Below, piece by piece: positions 25,401 to 39,059 of a stretch of DNA of 64,000 nt. The stretch's first letter is position 1, and each line of letters opens with the position of its first letter. The DNA is from Stenopsyche tienmushanensis (taxonomy: Eukaryota > Arthropoda > Insecta > Trichoptera > Stenopsychidae). Location: positions 186,001 through 250,000 of the forward strand of contig WACJ01000007.1 of assembly GCA_008973525.1 (NCBI GenBank), written 5' to 3'. The notes under the pieces are model-generated. The model made no database searches. It was not told where the DNA came from and worked only from the letters and a program-made list of their open reading frames with translations. Both the position numbers and the translations under genes were made by a program.

Positions 25401-25880
25401 TATTATTTTTTATATTGGATAAATAAAAAAATAAAATATGCTTCGATTTAACGATAAAAAATGTTTATGTCCCCTGTCTTTTTGATGAAGAGAGAAAGAG
25501 AGCGTTTGATATTCAAGTGTAGGATGAAGAGGGTAAAGATGCAGCAGCATATCTTCTGATCTTTCTAATTGATTGAAAAAGAAACTAAAGAAAGCGACAC
25601 GGAGACAACGGGTGTCCGTTAAGGAATTCCACATCCTTTTTTCATAATTTACTTCATGGTCAAATGGGTTATTCAACAATCAATTACATATACACAGAAT
25701 CGTTCAAATAAAATAGATTAGTTTCAATTTTTTACTAAATAATTTTAAAAAAATATATATTTATCTTATATTTTCTACTACAAACTTTCTTGTATGTTTG
25801 TCATAAATCTATAACATATATATTTTTAATAATTCATATGCATATACTTAAATTGGAAATTCTTTTATATTTGCTAAAAA
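22484..25880. other. AT-rich stretch with a patch of mixed composition
   Basis: Mostly A/T-rich. A (TA)n run lies at about 23626-23643. The part from about 23650 to 24320 has higher complexity and could be regulatory. No gene recognised. Confidence 0.45.
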
Positions 25881-26400
25881 TAGGCGTTATGATTCGGTCT
25901 GATACAAATTACAATCTCATGGATCGCTTTCTTTCGGTCGTCGTTTTTTGCAGCATCCCAAGGAACAAACTATTGGATGAGGATCGAATCAAAGGCGAAG
26001 AGTATCCCAAGACCGACGCATAGGGTTAAATCCCTGTGACTGTAACTGCATTCCACAATCTGGAATTCGACCTTCGTAAACGGACCCGCAAAGGAAACTT
26101 GCTCCAAATTCTCTCGCAAAGGATTCATCAAATTACTGGCCCCGGGCCTATGGAAAAACGAATTCCTCCGATGCAAACTTCGCCCTATTTTCGAGGCGTA
26201 TCGTGACATTTTGATAAGCCATGGCGATTTTTTAAAAATGCAATTGAGGGACTTAATCTCGGGTTGATATCGGTTACGCGTGAAGAGGACGAGATGAATC
26301 GGGCTCGAATGAGATGAAAAGAGGGAAGCAGGGGCGTGAGAAGACGGTGAGGTAATTACAGAGCCGGCTGATGTCTTCATTGGTCGCCACTTGGATTTGA
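25881..26400. promoter_or_regulatory. Mixed-composition island with the longest open frame of the window
   Basis: A 136-codon minus-strand frame (25970-26380) begins with a Ser/Pro-rich stretch. I recognise no domain, signal or transmembrane pattern, and two other frames overlap it on both strands, as expected where GC is higher and stops are rarer. I read it as a non-coding island, though a lineage-specific small protein cannot be excluded. Confidence 0.25.
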
Positions 26401-28244
26401 AGGCAAATTTTTAAATTGTATATATCTTGAAATTTTGAATCGTTTTTGATAGTGCGATTATTTTGCCATTGGTTCAATTAAATGTTATAAGAATGAAAAG
26501 CTAAATTTTTCTTATTTATTAATTTGCTAATAACTTATAAATCGTAAAAGTAGAATGACGTGAGTATAGGACTAATTTTAGTAAATCTATGTTTTAGTTC
26601 AGAATCTTAAAAAAGATATGTAATGTATATTTATAGGATTTATTTTTTCAAAGAGCATTTATGATTTTTTACAATTTGAAAGTCCTCTTATCGTAATTGA
26701 TCTCCTATCAATGCAAAGCTAAATATTAAGTTAAACAAATCATGAAATTGACTATGAATTCCAATTAGTGTTTGTTAGGAAAATAAATTTAAAAGTCAGA
26801 TTTTATATAAGAGAGGATTACCTTATTGAGTTATTGACTCTTCTCTAATAATATTTTTTTATTCGTATTTTCTAAAAATTTGTACCATGATTTGTTTGCC
26901 ATAAATATTTTTAGACTCGCAAATTTATGTTGTTACCAAACGTACGTACCTTGAATTAAATATGTTGTTTTTTTTGTGTATATTTAAAAAGATACATTAA
27001 AAGGAACAAAATAGATTATTATATGGGAGCAATAATTAATTTTGAAAATTCAATTCTAAGAAACATTGACTCGTTTTTCGGGAACGCCCCAAAGTAATAT
27101 AATTGACGCCTATAAAATACCAGAAAAACATGCATCATCGTGTGAAGTTGCGCCTTAAAAAAAGACCCGATGCACTTTATTAAGGATCGTTGGCATTTTG
27201 ATGATCTGACGCAATGAACTCATCAGTTGCAAACCGGACAGATTCATTAGATGATCGGCAAATACCTCCAGATGCCAACATATGATATGCAACCGTGTGA
27301 ACTATTAGTAACGGCAATTGGGAAAATTAAGCTAATGCACGCAGGAATCATAAAGATCCTCAATTCAGGTAGAAATTGAAGGAGATAAAAAATAATGATA
27401 AAAGAATCAAAGGATGCATTAAGCCACCGTCTCACGGAGATGTAAATTGACAACTTCCTCACTAAAATCGTGTTTATTCATTCAATTGATTCACTTCCCA
27501 TGTTCAGTGAAATCTCTTTATTTACCCAAACTGGTGGGCTACGCATGCTTTAATCGGAAAGAGATATTTATTAAAGGTATTAGAAAACGCCGAATAGGTA
27601 GTGACCGAGGGTCAACAACAAACAACGTGAGAAAATTCATTAGCATATTTATTATGGAATTGTGTAAATGTTTTTGAACGACTTGAGAGCCCTTATGCTT
27701 CTTGAAAATGAATGAAATTAGTTTAACAATGCAAGAGAAAAAATCTGAATTATTTAAAAAATATTTTAGTTTGTGTATTTCGGTGACAAATCAATGTCCG
27801 TGATTATACTATTTAATAATCCCAAAACCTCAATTAGTTTGGATTACAAATTGCTATGACACGGGCCATACATTATTTTTGCTAATAGCCGCGACTAGGA
27901 TCCTTGACTTTATAATGCGATGTTTGTGGAGCCATCTAAATATTTTTTTGAACACGCCAAGCACTGCATGTGATGATACATCCACCGGGTATCCATGAAA
28001 AATAAGGATATTATTTATTTTAAAATATCAACCTTAAAAAATAGGGAAACATTCAAATATTACATCTTATATAAGATAGCATCCTTGATTATTGAGGTAA
28101 ATTGACCGTCACTTAAAAAAAAAATTTTTTTTTTCTATAAACATGCATTTAAATATAAAATATGAATAATTCTGCTAATATAATAATTTAAACATTTTTG
28201 GTTTTATTTATCGTAATAACAAGAATTAACTAACCGCGAGTCCG

Positions 28245-28263
28245 CGTGCCATAAGATGGCACG
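28245..28263. repeat. Perfect short hairpin
   Basis: CGTGCCAT and ATGGCACG pair perfectly around AAG, with GC-rich flanks (AACCGCGAGTCCG). TTAA lies 16 bases upstream (28226-28229), so this may be the end of an unrecognised TTAA-type element; no partner end was found. Confidence 0.4.
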
Positions 28264-31200
28264 TGAGCGTATTTTGAATGTCACGCGAAAAAATGTGGTG
28301 AATGCTTAAATACGATTTTTTTAATAGAAAAATAATTAAATAATTTATTACATGTTATCAAGCATAAGCGATCTCGGAGACTTTTCTAAGCACAAAGAGT
28401 TTTTATATGGCAGTTTCCTATTAAAATCTACATATAGTTAGGTTAGGATAAGATTTTTTATTTTTATAATTATTTTTAAATTATATTAAAAATATTAGTA
28501 CAAATAAGTATCCCATAAATCCAATTTTCTTAATAATCTCAGTCTTTTTTTAGATTCAGAATAAATCTGGATGGGCGATTGATCAGGATTATTAAAACTA
28601 ATGATCTAATAATTTTGTTGATACAGTGAACATATTTAACCTTTATAAAAAAAATACAGGATTTTAACTCCTATTTATCACTTGTTATCCAATTATATTC
28701 ATTTTTATATATTTATCATTATGAAATATTTTCAAAACTCAAAAAACAAGGTTATTATTAAAATCTATTAAAACATTACCAGTGGAAATTGAATGGCTTT
28801 CTACTTTTTTTGGATTCAAAATTCAAGAAAAATCAGACATGCTACTAACGATATTAAATTATTTATTTATGATAGATTTGATTGAATAATGGATTACATT
28901 TATAAATTCTTTATCAATTAAAATCATCAAGGTTGTAATGTAATTATACCCTTGTTTTTTATAACACTTCCGTTATCTAATGAAAAACAACCACTCTAAC
29001 AAATATCGACACGTTCACTCCAGTGACCCACGGGCTTAGCTCTCATAAACAAACCTCAACATTGTTTCGATTCAATTTAGTATGGTAAATACGGTTTTTA
29101 TACAGAACAGTTGCCTGAAAAACATAAAGCATAGTAGCAACTTAATTATCGCATTTTTATGCCACAACCACAATTGAAAATTGTCATAAAAGCATTCATA
29201 TTTCGCAGTTAACGCTAATATTAATTAAAAACTCTGAAAGCTGATTGATATTGAGATGAAATTTATATTAAAACAATTTCAAATTGTTGAAAATTATTAA
29301 AGCACGTGAAGTTGTTTTGAAATTATATATGTTATATACCTGAGGAACAAGGTGTTACAAAGGCCACTACGTCAGATCAAGAATTATTTCATTAGCATGC
29401 CCAATTTGATCCGGTCTACTGGCGATGTTGATGCCTTTCAACTCAGACCCACAAGGCCCCAAATCCACACCTTAAATTCAATTAAAATAATATGCTATCG
29501 TCACATTAAGATCGGACCATAATCGTCCGCTATGCGAACTTATTTATAAATATTTAACTTAATATAACGCGACAAGAATTAAGGTTTTTAACAAGAAATA
29601 TACGAGCGTTTACAAAATGCGGAAAAAAAATTGGATAAGTTAAACGCGCATATCCTTTTGTTTCTTTTTTGTGCATCCATATTATTCTCTTCCCACATTC
29701 TTAAAGGTGAGAAAAATATTTTGAGATAATAAATAAAATTATGTGTACCACTTTTTTGTCTTTGTAATATAAAAAAATGATCCTTCTTTTATGGATCTAC
29801 CTGTTCGTTTGTGGTCGTCCACTTCTTAATTATGACTAAGAATGATAATGTTTCCTTAACATCCTGCATGCAGTGCTAATGAAGATTTTTTTGTATTTAT
29901 ATGTAAATTCGAGATATGGCGCAGGCAATTATATCTGAAATTTCATCAATTGAATCTATTTAGGAAGTCTGTTTGTATGCAACATTAATTTTTTATTGTG
30001 CCATTTGAATTGTGAAAAATACAATGCCTCATAAGTAGTAATTGATACATTATATTTCTCAGCTTTACAATCAAAAATAGGGATGGATTTTTTATTGGCG
30101 GGTAGAAAGATATTTTGTTTATTAGTACGAAAAACAACTGCATACAATTGCTCGGAGAACCTATGGATTGCAGCATGTTTCGCAAAGCATTATATTTAGT
30201 TTTTCTTTAATATATATAATACATAAGAACATTTCAAAACCCTTAATATCATTTAAATGCATATTCTTTAACCAGTAAGAGTAAATGATATTTATTGCAA
30301 GATATAAAAGTATAATATCAAGATTACTTAAGATATTGATATAGCCCGGAACATTTTTTGTATGAAAAGAGTATTTTTACTATAATTTTATATAAATAAT
30401 ATCTATCTAGTATATCTTTATTTGCTTAATAGGAGGGAAGCTTTTATATTAAAAATACAAATTGAGAAAACTGTAAACACGGCACTTTTTGACACTTTCA
30501 CCGTGGTAGCTAATAGTGATAACTAAAAAAATAATTATCATTTCTTATAAAATTATAGATTTATATTACATTAAATTAAATCAGTACCTTGACCCGTAAA
30601 TTTAAAAAATACAATAACGTAACCCTGCTCTAGAAGAAGTGATCTTTCTTTCAAGACTTTGGAAACCTTATCTTGCCTAATCACCAAAGTAAACACGTAA
30701 AAAAATCGGTTAACAATGCGAACACAGAACACAATGAGGCAACCGCACACCTCGATGGCCTTAATAGATGTCCGAGTTTAAGGACAGGACAACTTGGACA
30801 ATGGACACTCAGGCATTAATCCGTAACTAATCACGAGTCCGATGTTATTTTAGCCTTACAATATATCAAATTAGACCTCTGAACAATTTTCGAGGAATCT
30901 GAATAGGTCCCATTAGGTATTGATAGTTGTCAGTATAAATTTTATAAGCCTTATTGATTGCGATTGTGTCCTTTTTTGGGCGCTATTACGATATCAAATA
31001 TTATTCGCAAAGTCATTTGTTATATTTTTTGTCGATTTTGCTCTTGATCATTTTATTCTCCTCTAACCTTTCCTAGAGAGTCAAATTTACATGAATAATT
31101 TGTCTTTGACATCATTTTTACAGGTTTTATTTTATCATCCATAGTACCAACATCCATGTACAAATTGTTCATGTATGGTATCAAAAAATTATATTTTTGG

Positions 31201-31809
31201 TGTTTGTTTGACATTAAATTGTACATTAGCAATTCTTAAGCTGTAATAAAATCGTCGTGTTTAGACAGTAGTAAAAATAGATTTCACCAGAAAAGTCATT
31301 AGGAATTCCTAGTAAAAATAAAGATGTGATCAAATCACCTGGTGGAATACAGATGGAATATGAGAGGATGTGAAATCTTAACCACAAAATATTCTTGTTG
31401 TAGACGCGTGTTCAGTAACGCCAATGAAAATAAACAATCCGTGACTTTTACAACTTTTGTTCGAGGCATGTTTAGTGTTTTAAATACTGGAAAACTGTAA
31501 AAATGCAGTAAAACCCGTGGCACACATCACTTAGCACGTTTATGTCTTACATAAGTATTTTCGGTTTTTATAGGAATTTCATATGAAAAAAAATGAAGAA
31601 TGGAAAAAATTGATATCATAATATGCAAAGTGCTCAAACTGTTGGAGATATCATCGAATTTTCAATGACATAATTTTAACTTATCAATTAATATTATATG
31701 AAGCTGTTGTATGCAATTAATATAAATAGAAAAAAATATTTGATCGATCTCATGCAAATAAGCATTCAATAACAATACGATTTTAATTTTAACTCCAGTT
31801 ACTCCACGA

Positions 31810-31869
31810 CCATGAGCACAAAGAGATACTCGAAATGTCGAATTATAATTTGAATTTTAATTTACCTCT
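31810..31869 (+). repeat. Stem-loop repeat, copy 3
   Basis: CCATGAGCAC, a loop, then TACTCGAAATGTCGA. Here the outer CGAC (31807-31810) also pairs with GTCG (31837-31840), closing a second stem outside the CATGA/GAAAT internal loop. The following TTATAATTT...TTTACCTCT tail matches copy 2. Confidence 0.5.
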
Positions 31870-34041
31870 TTTTGATATTTTATAGAAATATTGTTTACAA
31901 TCGCATACGTTTAGGTAAAATATACTATAGCATATCAAAATTGAATGAATGAAAAATTCGATTTTTTCGTGATCATGGGCGAATTAACATAACTAACAGC
32001 CAATAAATCTACTCTATAAAAATGTTAACAAAGCTAGAAATAGTCTTCTACGGGATTAAGACCTCTTCAATATGCATACAAAATAATAATACACCGTGCA
32101 TATCATCTTATCACACGTTCATTTTTAATCTCTATAGTAAGATGACTTCTGAGTTTTATTTGCAAGGCACACATCGAAGTGCATATTTGATGCCTTATCA
32201 ATAGGAAATTCTGGTGATTAAACCAACTGAAAAGCTTTTTCTTGGAATAGGAAAAACTATTTAAGATGACCGTGTAGATTTTATTGGGGTACATAGATTC
32301 CAATCCATATTTTCCTCGCAGGGATGAAGAGGATATAACATTTAAAATCAAATATATTTTTTTAAGAATTCATGTAAAATTTGTAGGTGCTTTATACGTT
32401 ATTTTTCATAATAATATACAACAATTTTATGTTAATTTTTATCTGGAATTCTAAAGAAAATATATTGAAAATATTCAATAGCTTATTAAAATTCACAAAC
32501 CTAAAGAAATTAAACTTTAATGGTATTAATTTTATAATGAATGATGATTTTTTTGATAATCATAAATATTAAAGTAAAGTTTTACATTAACTGTAGATCT
32601 GATTACACTTTGTATGTTTATAAACAGATTTTTAGATTTACGACCTTTGTTTATTCAGGAAGTAGATCTGATTTTAAACGATGATACTTAATCTTTTTTT
32701 AAATCTTTGCATCATCGTGGAATTTAGTAGAATTCGGTTTGTATGTGGGGTGTATACGTATATTTTAATTTATATTATATTCGTTTATATTGAAAATAAT
32801 TTTGCTTTACTTTCTCAAAATAGAGTCTGAATGTATTTCCACATCTATTATTATTTCGTATCAAAGTACATTCATATTAAATTAATGTATACATTAACAA
32901 AAGATTTTATTGAAATATTCTAAGATGTAAAGGCAATCCATAAACACATTGCTAACAAATTTAATAGCTTAATTTCTCAAAACTTAATGCCTTTCAGAAC
33001 ATATGAAAGGACTAATGTTTATATCTCATAAATTTATCGTTAAGCTAAGCAGGTGAACTTCCGTTGAAATATTTTCTCACGTATTCACAGTAAAAACATT
33101 GTAAAATGGAACTCTCTGAACTTTTATAAAGATGACAATATCAAATTTTGATGGTACCTATAAAATTAAAAAGAAGCATTTACAAATGCTATAACATTCG
33201 AGAGGTAAATGTATAAAAAAAAAATATCACAATTTTTAAGCTCCATAAGGATTACGAGTGTTCACTGAGACCCAAGTCTGTTACGTGTCTACTAAATGTA
33301 GAGTTAAAATGTCATAATCAAATCCTTAAATATTTCATTTGCAAAAATAAAACCATTAAAAATGTAAGCTGAAAACATGCTTTAAATAGCGCAAACTTGC
33401 TATAAAAGATAAGATGAGGGAAGTCCAAGGGATTTGAAAATGAATGCAAATTTGCTCTAATCGTAATGACTCAATAAGTGGGCTTCTTTACACGCAAGTC
33501 CTTTGGGATTTTTTCTCATCCTGAGAGGTCTTCGCAAAATGAACTAATGTAAGGACTCGTAATCGCTCAAAGATACTTCCAAGTGCGATCTAAAAAATAG
33601 CTTCGTACAAAAATCATAGGGTAACCATCATTTCAGTGAAATAACTCAACATTGAATATCATTCTAAATAAATTTAAGTTATTTGACAATTTAAGCTTAT
33701 ATATATTATAATCTTATATATACAATAAAAAATGAATTAATCACATTTTTAAAATAATTCGAAAAAAACAGAATACATGCCAAAATAAGTGATTTAATAT
33801 TGTACTTTTTGCAAAATAAAATGAATAATAAAGAGGTTATCAGTGTTTTTAGATTGGTGAAGACAAACGAATGGTTTTAAATATTGCTTTATAGTTGTTT
33901 AGCTTCTTTGATACGAACGATCGAAAATATTTCATAATAGATAATAATAGTAGTAAAACTTCCCAATCAATGAGACGAATAGCAAGGACTACTGCTTACC
34001 AATCTAATTAAGATGAGCTAATAAACAAGTCAGTAGACATT

Positions 34042-34505
34042 TTAGATTACATTAAAAATATGGACGGGGTGGACATGACAGATTAATACGCAACATCATA
34101 TTGCTTCATACGAAAGACTGAAGTGATGGAAGAAGTTATTTTTTTGGGCTTTTGAAACATCGATTGTAAACTCTTGTATTTTATACAAGGAATATGTAAT
34201 CAAAGAAAATTGAAAGCCAATAAATCATAAAAATATCGCTGACAATTGTTGATGCAACTTATTGGTAACATTTGCGATTTTACGAAATCCAAATTGGAAC
34301 AATTGTCGTCAACTGATCCAACATCACGATCAACGGTTAGATGGAAGTTCTCATTTTATTTATAGTAGATCAGGGAGGAGTTATAGAGACTATGGTGTAT
34401 TCAGACCGTAAAACTGAAAAAGGATGAAAGCGAACGCTATATTTTTGCTACACTTACGAAAGGAAACCAGTGCCTCATTCTGAAGATTGCTTCAAAAAAT
34501 ATCAT
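34042..34505 (+). pseudogene. piggyBac transposase C-terminal remnant
   Basis: One frame reads LDYIKNMDGVDMTD, a stop, then YATSYCFIRKT and a further stop. This is the piggyBac block in which Tyr-Asn-x-x-Met-x-Gly-Val-Asp, with the last catalytic Asp, is followed by an Arg-Lys-Thr. After frame changes, RLDGSSHFIYSRS and later RKPVPHSEDCFKKYH match the cysteine-rich C-terminal domain. The expected zinc-binding cysteines read as Tyr and Phe in the first pair (YRDYGVF) and one is lost in the second (CYTY). The domain could not fold around zinc as it stands. Stops and frameshifts make it a pseudogene. Confidence 0.75.
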
Positions 34506-34713
34506 ATATTACATGATTACAAAAATTAATAAACTAAATAAAATGCCTAATATATTTTATAAACATCCTACATAACAAAATATTATATTTTTATTCATAA
34601 ACCCCCATTTTTTTCATTTTATTCCATACAAACATTTTTTTAAGAAATACGCAAAAAATGTCTTGGAGTTGGTGGGAACTTTTATGAAAAAATCTTGGAG
34701 CCCAAAGGGTTAA
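34042..34713 (+). mobile_element. 3' end of a decayed piggyBac element
   Basis: After the transposase remnant, CTTGGAG occurs twice near the end, and GCCCAAAGGG is followed by TTAA (34710-34713). Reverse-complemented, the end is TTAACCCTTTGGGC, close to the right end of the 8.4-kb element (TTAACCCTTTGCAG). The 5' end was not found; it is either upstream and diverged or lost. Confidence 0.65.
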
Positions 34714-35239
34714 ACTTAAAAATCGGCAGTGTTCTGCCATCAGTTAGAATGAGTTAGAATAGAAGACACAATATCACGTTTGTCTTAATGTTGTTTGTAT
34801 TCGTCACATGTGTTAATTTAATTTTATTTTTATGGGGTTTTCTCTCTTCCATTTTTTCCTTTGTTAGCTAATCAATACAATCATAACATTGTAATTAAGA
34901 TAAATATACTTTAATTTAAAACTATGACTGTTCAATATATAATAATTGCTAGATTTAAGTATTAATGTATTCATGTAAAATTATTTCAATAAAGGATTGT
35001 TATTATTTTATTTTAACATTGAACACAAGCATTTAATTTAACATAATATAAGTAATTTTAAGTCAAGAACTTATATGGTACAAGACTGATTAATTTAAAG
35101 CGAGGGTTGTATTAATTTAAACAAAAATGTAGTCGATAGCGACAAACATCAAGTATGGTATTTTAAACAGAAGCAATCTTTGAAGCCATTAGTCGAAATA
35201 CTAAATACAGTCTTCGTATTCGGTAATGGATTTGTTTCT
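34714..35239. other. AT-rich non-coding stretch
   Basis: Low complexity. Nothing recognised. Confidence 0.5.
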
Positions 35240-35660
35240 TTAACCGGAATTTAATGTTTTGAATAGCGTATATCCGTTTATAAAGCATGGTCACCCTACA
35301 GGTGCGCCACCCATAGAGATAATACACGCGGCCGGTCTCATTATGAGCACTTGAAAGCGGCTTTACATAAATAATCGTTATTGATGCTCATGCAACGTGA
35401 ATAATGCGCGTTCTCTCTACCATCACACCGCTTCCACACCTACAGCAGTCTTGGGACACCCTTCTACACATCCTCCACTTTTTATATTAATACAGAAAAA
35501 AAATCGGGACGATCAATCAGTGCATGCAACTTTTCTCGTCGAATAACGTATTAAAGAACATATAATGACTTTATTTAAATATACCAGGGAGAAACGAGTT
35601 TCTGCAGTGGTGGCCGAGATAGCAATTTGTCCATCCCTTCCCCTTTGAGTGGGACTTGAG
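35240..35660. promoter_or_regulatory. Mixed-composition island
   Basis: GC-richer block with CAGGTG at 35299-35304, a GCGGCCGG run near 35328 and several ATTA/TAAT cores. No coding frame. Candidate regulatory element. Confidence 0.25.
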
Positions 35661-38600
35661 ACTTATTTATTGCACGCTTTGATTGGCATGAATATGCAGA
35701 GCTTTCATTCAATAGTGTAATTAAATACGATTTCCATTTATTTTTAATTAAATTCGAAAGAATTTCTATCATTTTTGGCGCCAAATGATATTTATTTGAT
35801 AAATGCGAGCTGAAAACAAGCATTAAATACAAACGATTTTAAACAAGAAGGTATTTATAATGTGAAAATATTTATGAGAAAGTGCAATGAAGGTTTTTGC
35901 TCCCAAATAATAACTGTTTAATATTCGCACAATAGATAAACGCAGTTGTCTGTTTTTAACGCCTATTGTTTGATAATCTATTGTGCAGATTTTGCACATC
36001 ACAAAAGGCTTTCGTAGAATGCCAGTGGGTGGCTAACATATTTTCCATTGGTCATATTTACTTGCATGAGCGATCGCAAATATTTTAATTCCCTTATTTG
36101 TCTAATAAGCTACTCGGTAGTTGTTTTTTTAAGTATGAAATGTGTGTTGCGCTTGTTCAAAATTTGTCAAGTAAAACAAATTAAGCAAATCTACCTGCAA
36201 AATGAGACGTAATTAATATGTATACAGAGTTAAACAGGTATTGCAAAGAAAAACAAGATGTATTTGTACGATCCATTATAATCCTTGTAAGCTCTGGAGA
36301 GGATACATTCTAGTTGATTTCTTTAGATTTTTTTTTTCACTAACGATAATATTTGAAGAAAATTAAATTATATACAAACAATTAAATATGATTAACTCAT
36401 TTTTAATATCATATAAATAAATACTAATTTATTAATTGATCATCAGTAATTATACTAGATATAACTGAAGAATAAAGGCTTGGATCGAACTAATTTGAAG
36501 CAAAACATAGTAAAGTTATCATTTTTTATAAAACTATCAACAAGTTCTGCATACTAGAAAATGAGCATTGCTTAACATAAAAATTATAAAATTGAATAAT
36601 GCCATCGATACTGCAAAAAAATGGCATGAAAGAACAAAATCCCTAAAACACTTGCTTTGCTAAAAACGACAAGTATTTGATTGAAGGAATGTTTTGGAGC
36701 AGTGTAAAAATTATAATTAAGTAAAGATCAATTTTAATCATAATTCAGGTCACTTTTACATTATAAAGAGATACACTCATATCTAAATAATTGTATAAAT
36801 AAAAGGTTTGTCATTGCATTTTGCTTGCAAAAATATAGATTTTCTTAAAAATAATGTTTTTGGCTTCATTTTAATGCATCCATAATCTTCATGTTTTCAA
36901 TATACTTTTTTGTAGAGCTTTGAAAATCAAATTATCTATTAAAGATACCAGAATGTGGAAAATCTTAAAATTTTCAAATCAAATAGTACATATTCCCAAA
37001 ACATCCAACATTATACGTGTTCATCATTAGACTTCAACAAGGTCTTTCCGCCAAAGATAGCAATATTTAAGAGAAATTTAACATTTTCTGAAATTTTAAA
37101 TGGATATACTAAAAATGATATATCAATACTATAGACTTGATAGACCCTGCATTTGTGTAAAAATTACTTTGCGGTCTAATACTAATAAATGTTGTTCGTA
37201 TAGTTATTAAGCAACCTTCTTTAACAAAACAATATGAATAGGAAATATTCTCTGATTTGGAATCATAATTAAATGTATTCGATTAAGTCAAAAGTTTCAA
37301 TTGAAAGTTATTTATGTGATATAACGCTGTGACTGCCATCTCACGAATTCTTATTTAAACTCTTCTAATCATAGGAAAAAATTTAACATCTTTAAGTCTG
37401 CATAACTAAAGTAGATTTATTTATTCTGACATTTCTCAAACGAATTTGTATTCAGTCGTTAAATTTTTGTCAAATTTCCATTAGTTCCGATGGAATTCGA
37501 CAGTAAACATTTTGTCGAATTCCGTCGATTTTACTCAAATCAGTTTAATCTCCCGCTTTAAAATATTGTTTATATCATCAAACTTGTATTCGGCTATATA
37601 TTTCGACGTCTTAGTTGAACTTTTGTGGATCAGGATAATTAATAGTGGATGAGATAAGATTTTTTCATGGCAAAATTTGCGATGCTTATGGCATTGTTTG
37701 GATTCCATCCGGGACTCCGGTGATGGGTCTCAAAAATGCTGTATCGAAGGCTGTAACACGAATGCCAGTCTCTTATAAATTGTTATAATTACAGCATATT
37801 TCACACGGCACCCGCTTGCCCAATACCAGTATTTATAATGCCCAGGTATAATGCTCTAGAGTGGATGCATTAGGCATAACGTGGGAAATGTTTGATCACC
37901 ATTGGGCGAATGTAGTCTCTGTTACGTATATTGACGATAACTTATTGATAATGACTAATGAATTTATTTCAAAGCAATGTATGCATATACAGGATGCTTT
38001 TTATTATATTTTTGGCATTTATACAATGCGTGCACTGATTTTATACACGATCTGATGCTTTTGTACTGTTTGATCGTACACTATAGTGCACTGTTTGTTT
38101 TCATTCAACGGTATTATTCATATTTTTTTTGCAAATTTATACAGTATTTATATGAATGAGATATAACATCATTAATTCAAAATACTTTTGAAGAATTTTC
38201 TGGAAAATTGAACTGGATGGAGAAAATGTGCAATTTCTCAAATGTTGATAAATCTGTCGATTGATTGTATCATAAATCGAATCTTGCTTAGTTTTATTTA
38301 ATGTCAAACACAATTGTGAATATACACCTTCAGTTTATCATATATTATATAATGTTTTTGTCATGAGATTGTTGACCAAGTATTTATTGTTTTATTGAAT
38401 TCAAAAATAGTCTTAGGATTATTTAACACCAATACGTATTTTGAAAAAAAGAGATTATGTTTCCCTTTGGTCAAGTGCTTCTTGGAAAAAAATCCCATTA
38501 ACAACATTTTGTGGTCAAACAAATGTATATTGGATTAAATAAATAGAAACGTGCCAGATCCGCTTATCATTTTTGTAAGTTCAAATTATACATCGATTGA

Positions 38601-39059
38601 AGAAACTGTTTAAGTTTTCCCCTAAAATCAATTTTTTGCCAACCTTGGTGTTAATTTGCTTATTTAAATATCAGTGTCAATAACCCATACATGTTTATTG
38701 TGGGACAAAAATCGAAAATAGAATTGTATTCCGATTTCTTCCAAACATAGGGAATACTATTCAAACGATATTTCAATTAAGATAATTAACAGGATCGATC
38801 GTTTACATTTCTAAATTGTTAACCGCTTTCTAATGAAGCATTACAATTCACTACAGGTCAGCCGTTCAAATTTTACAAAGTCATCCAGCGATATCGTAAT
38901 TATAATTACTCAAACTCATTCGATCGATCGCCACAATTGGTGCCATTAGTACAATTTTTCCCATGCACAAAACCCATACGATAATTAATACATCCCTCTA
39001 GCAAATTAACGATATTATACTCGTATTTACAATTATGATTGTTAATGATATGACTGTTT
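35661..39059. other. Long AT-rich non-coding stretch
   Basis: No gene recognised. Contains the hairpin at 37488-37527. Confidence 0.5.
37488..37527. repeat. Long inverted repeat (15-bp arms, 10-base loop)
   Basis: CGATGGAATTCGACA and TGTCGAATTCCGTCG are reverse complements apart from one position. Possibly the core of a MITE or a relic of a palindromic element end; the flanks did not extend the pairing convincingly. Confidence 0.6.

Larger units (their letters stand above)
26401..34041. other. Long AT-rich non-coding stretch
   Basis: About 7.6 kb with no recognisable gene. Mildly GC-richer patches lie near 27080-27480 and 30640-30830. A perfect hairpin at 28245-28263 and a stem-loop repeat at 31810 are listed separately. 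Confidence 0.5.

Noticed and set aside
25970..26380. 136-codon minus-strand open frame, the longest in the window
   Set aside because: No recognisable domain, no splice or promoter context, overlapped by other frames on both strands; explained by locally higher GC.
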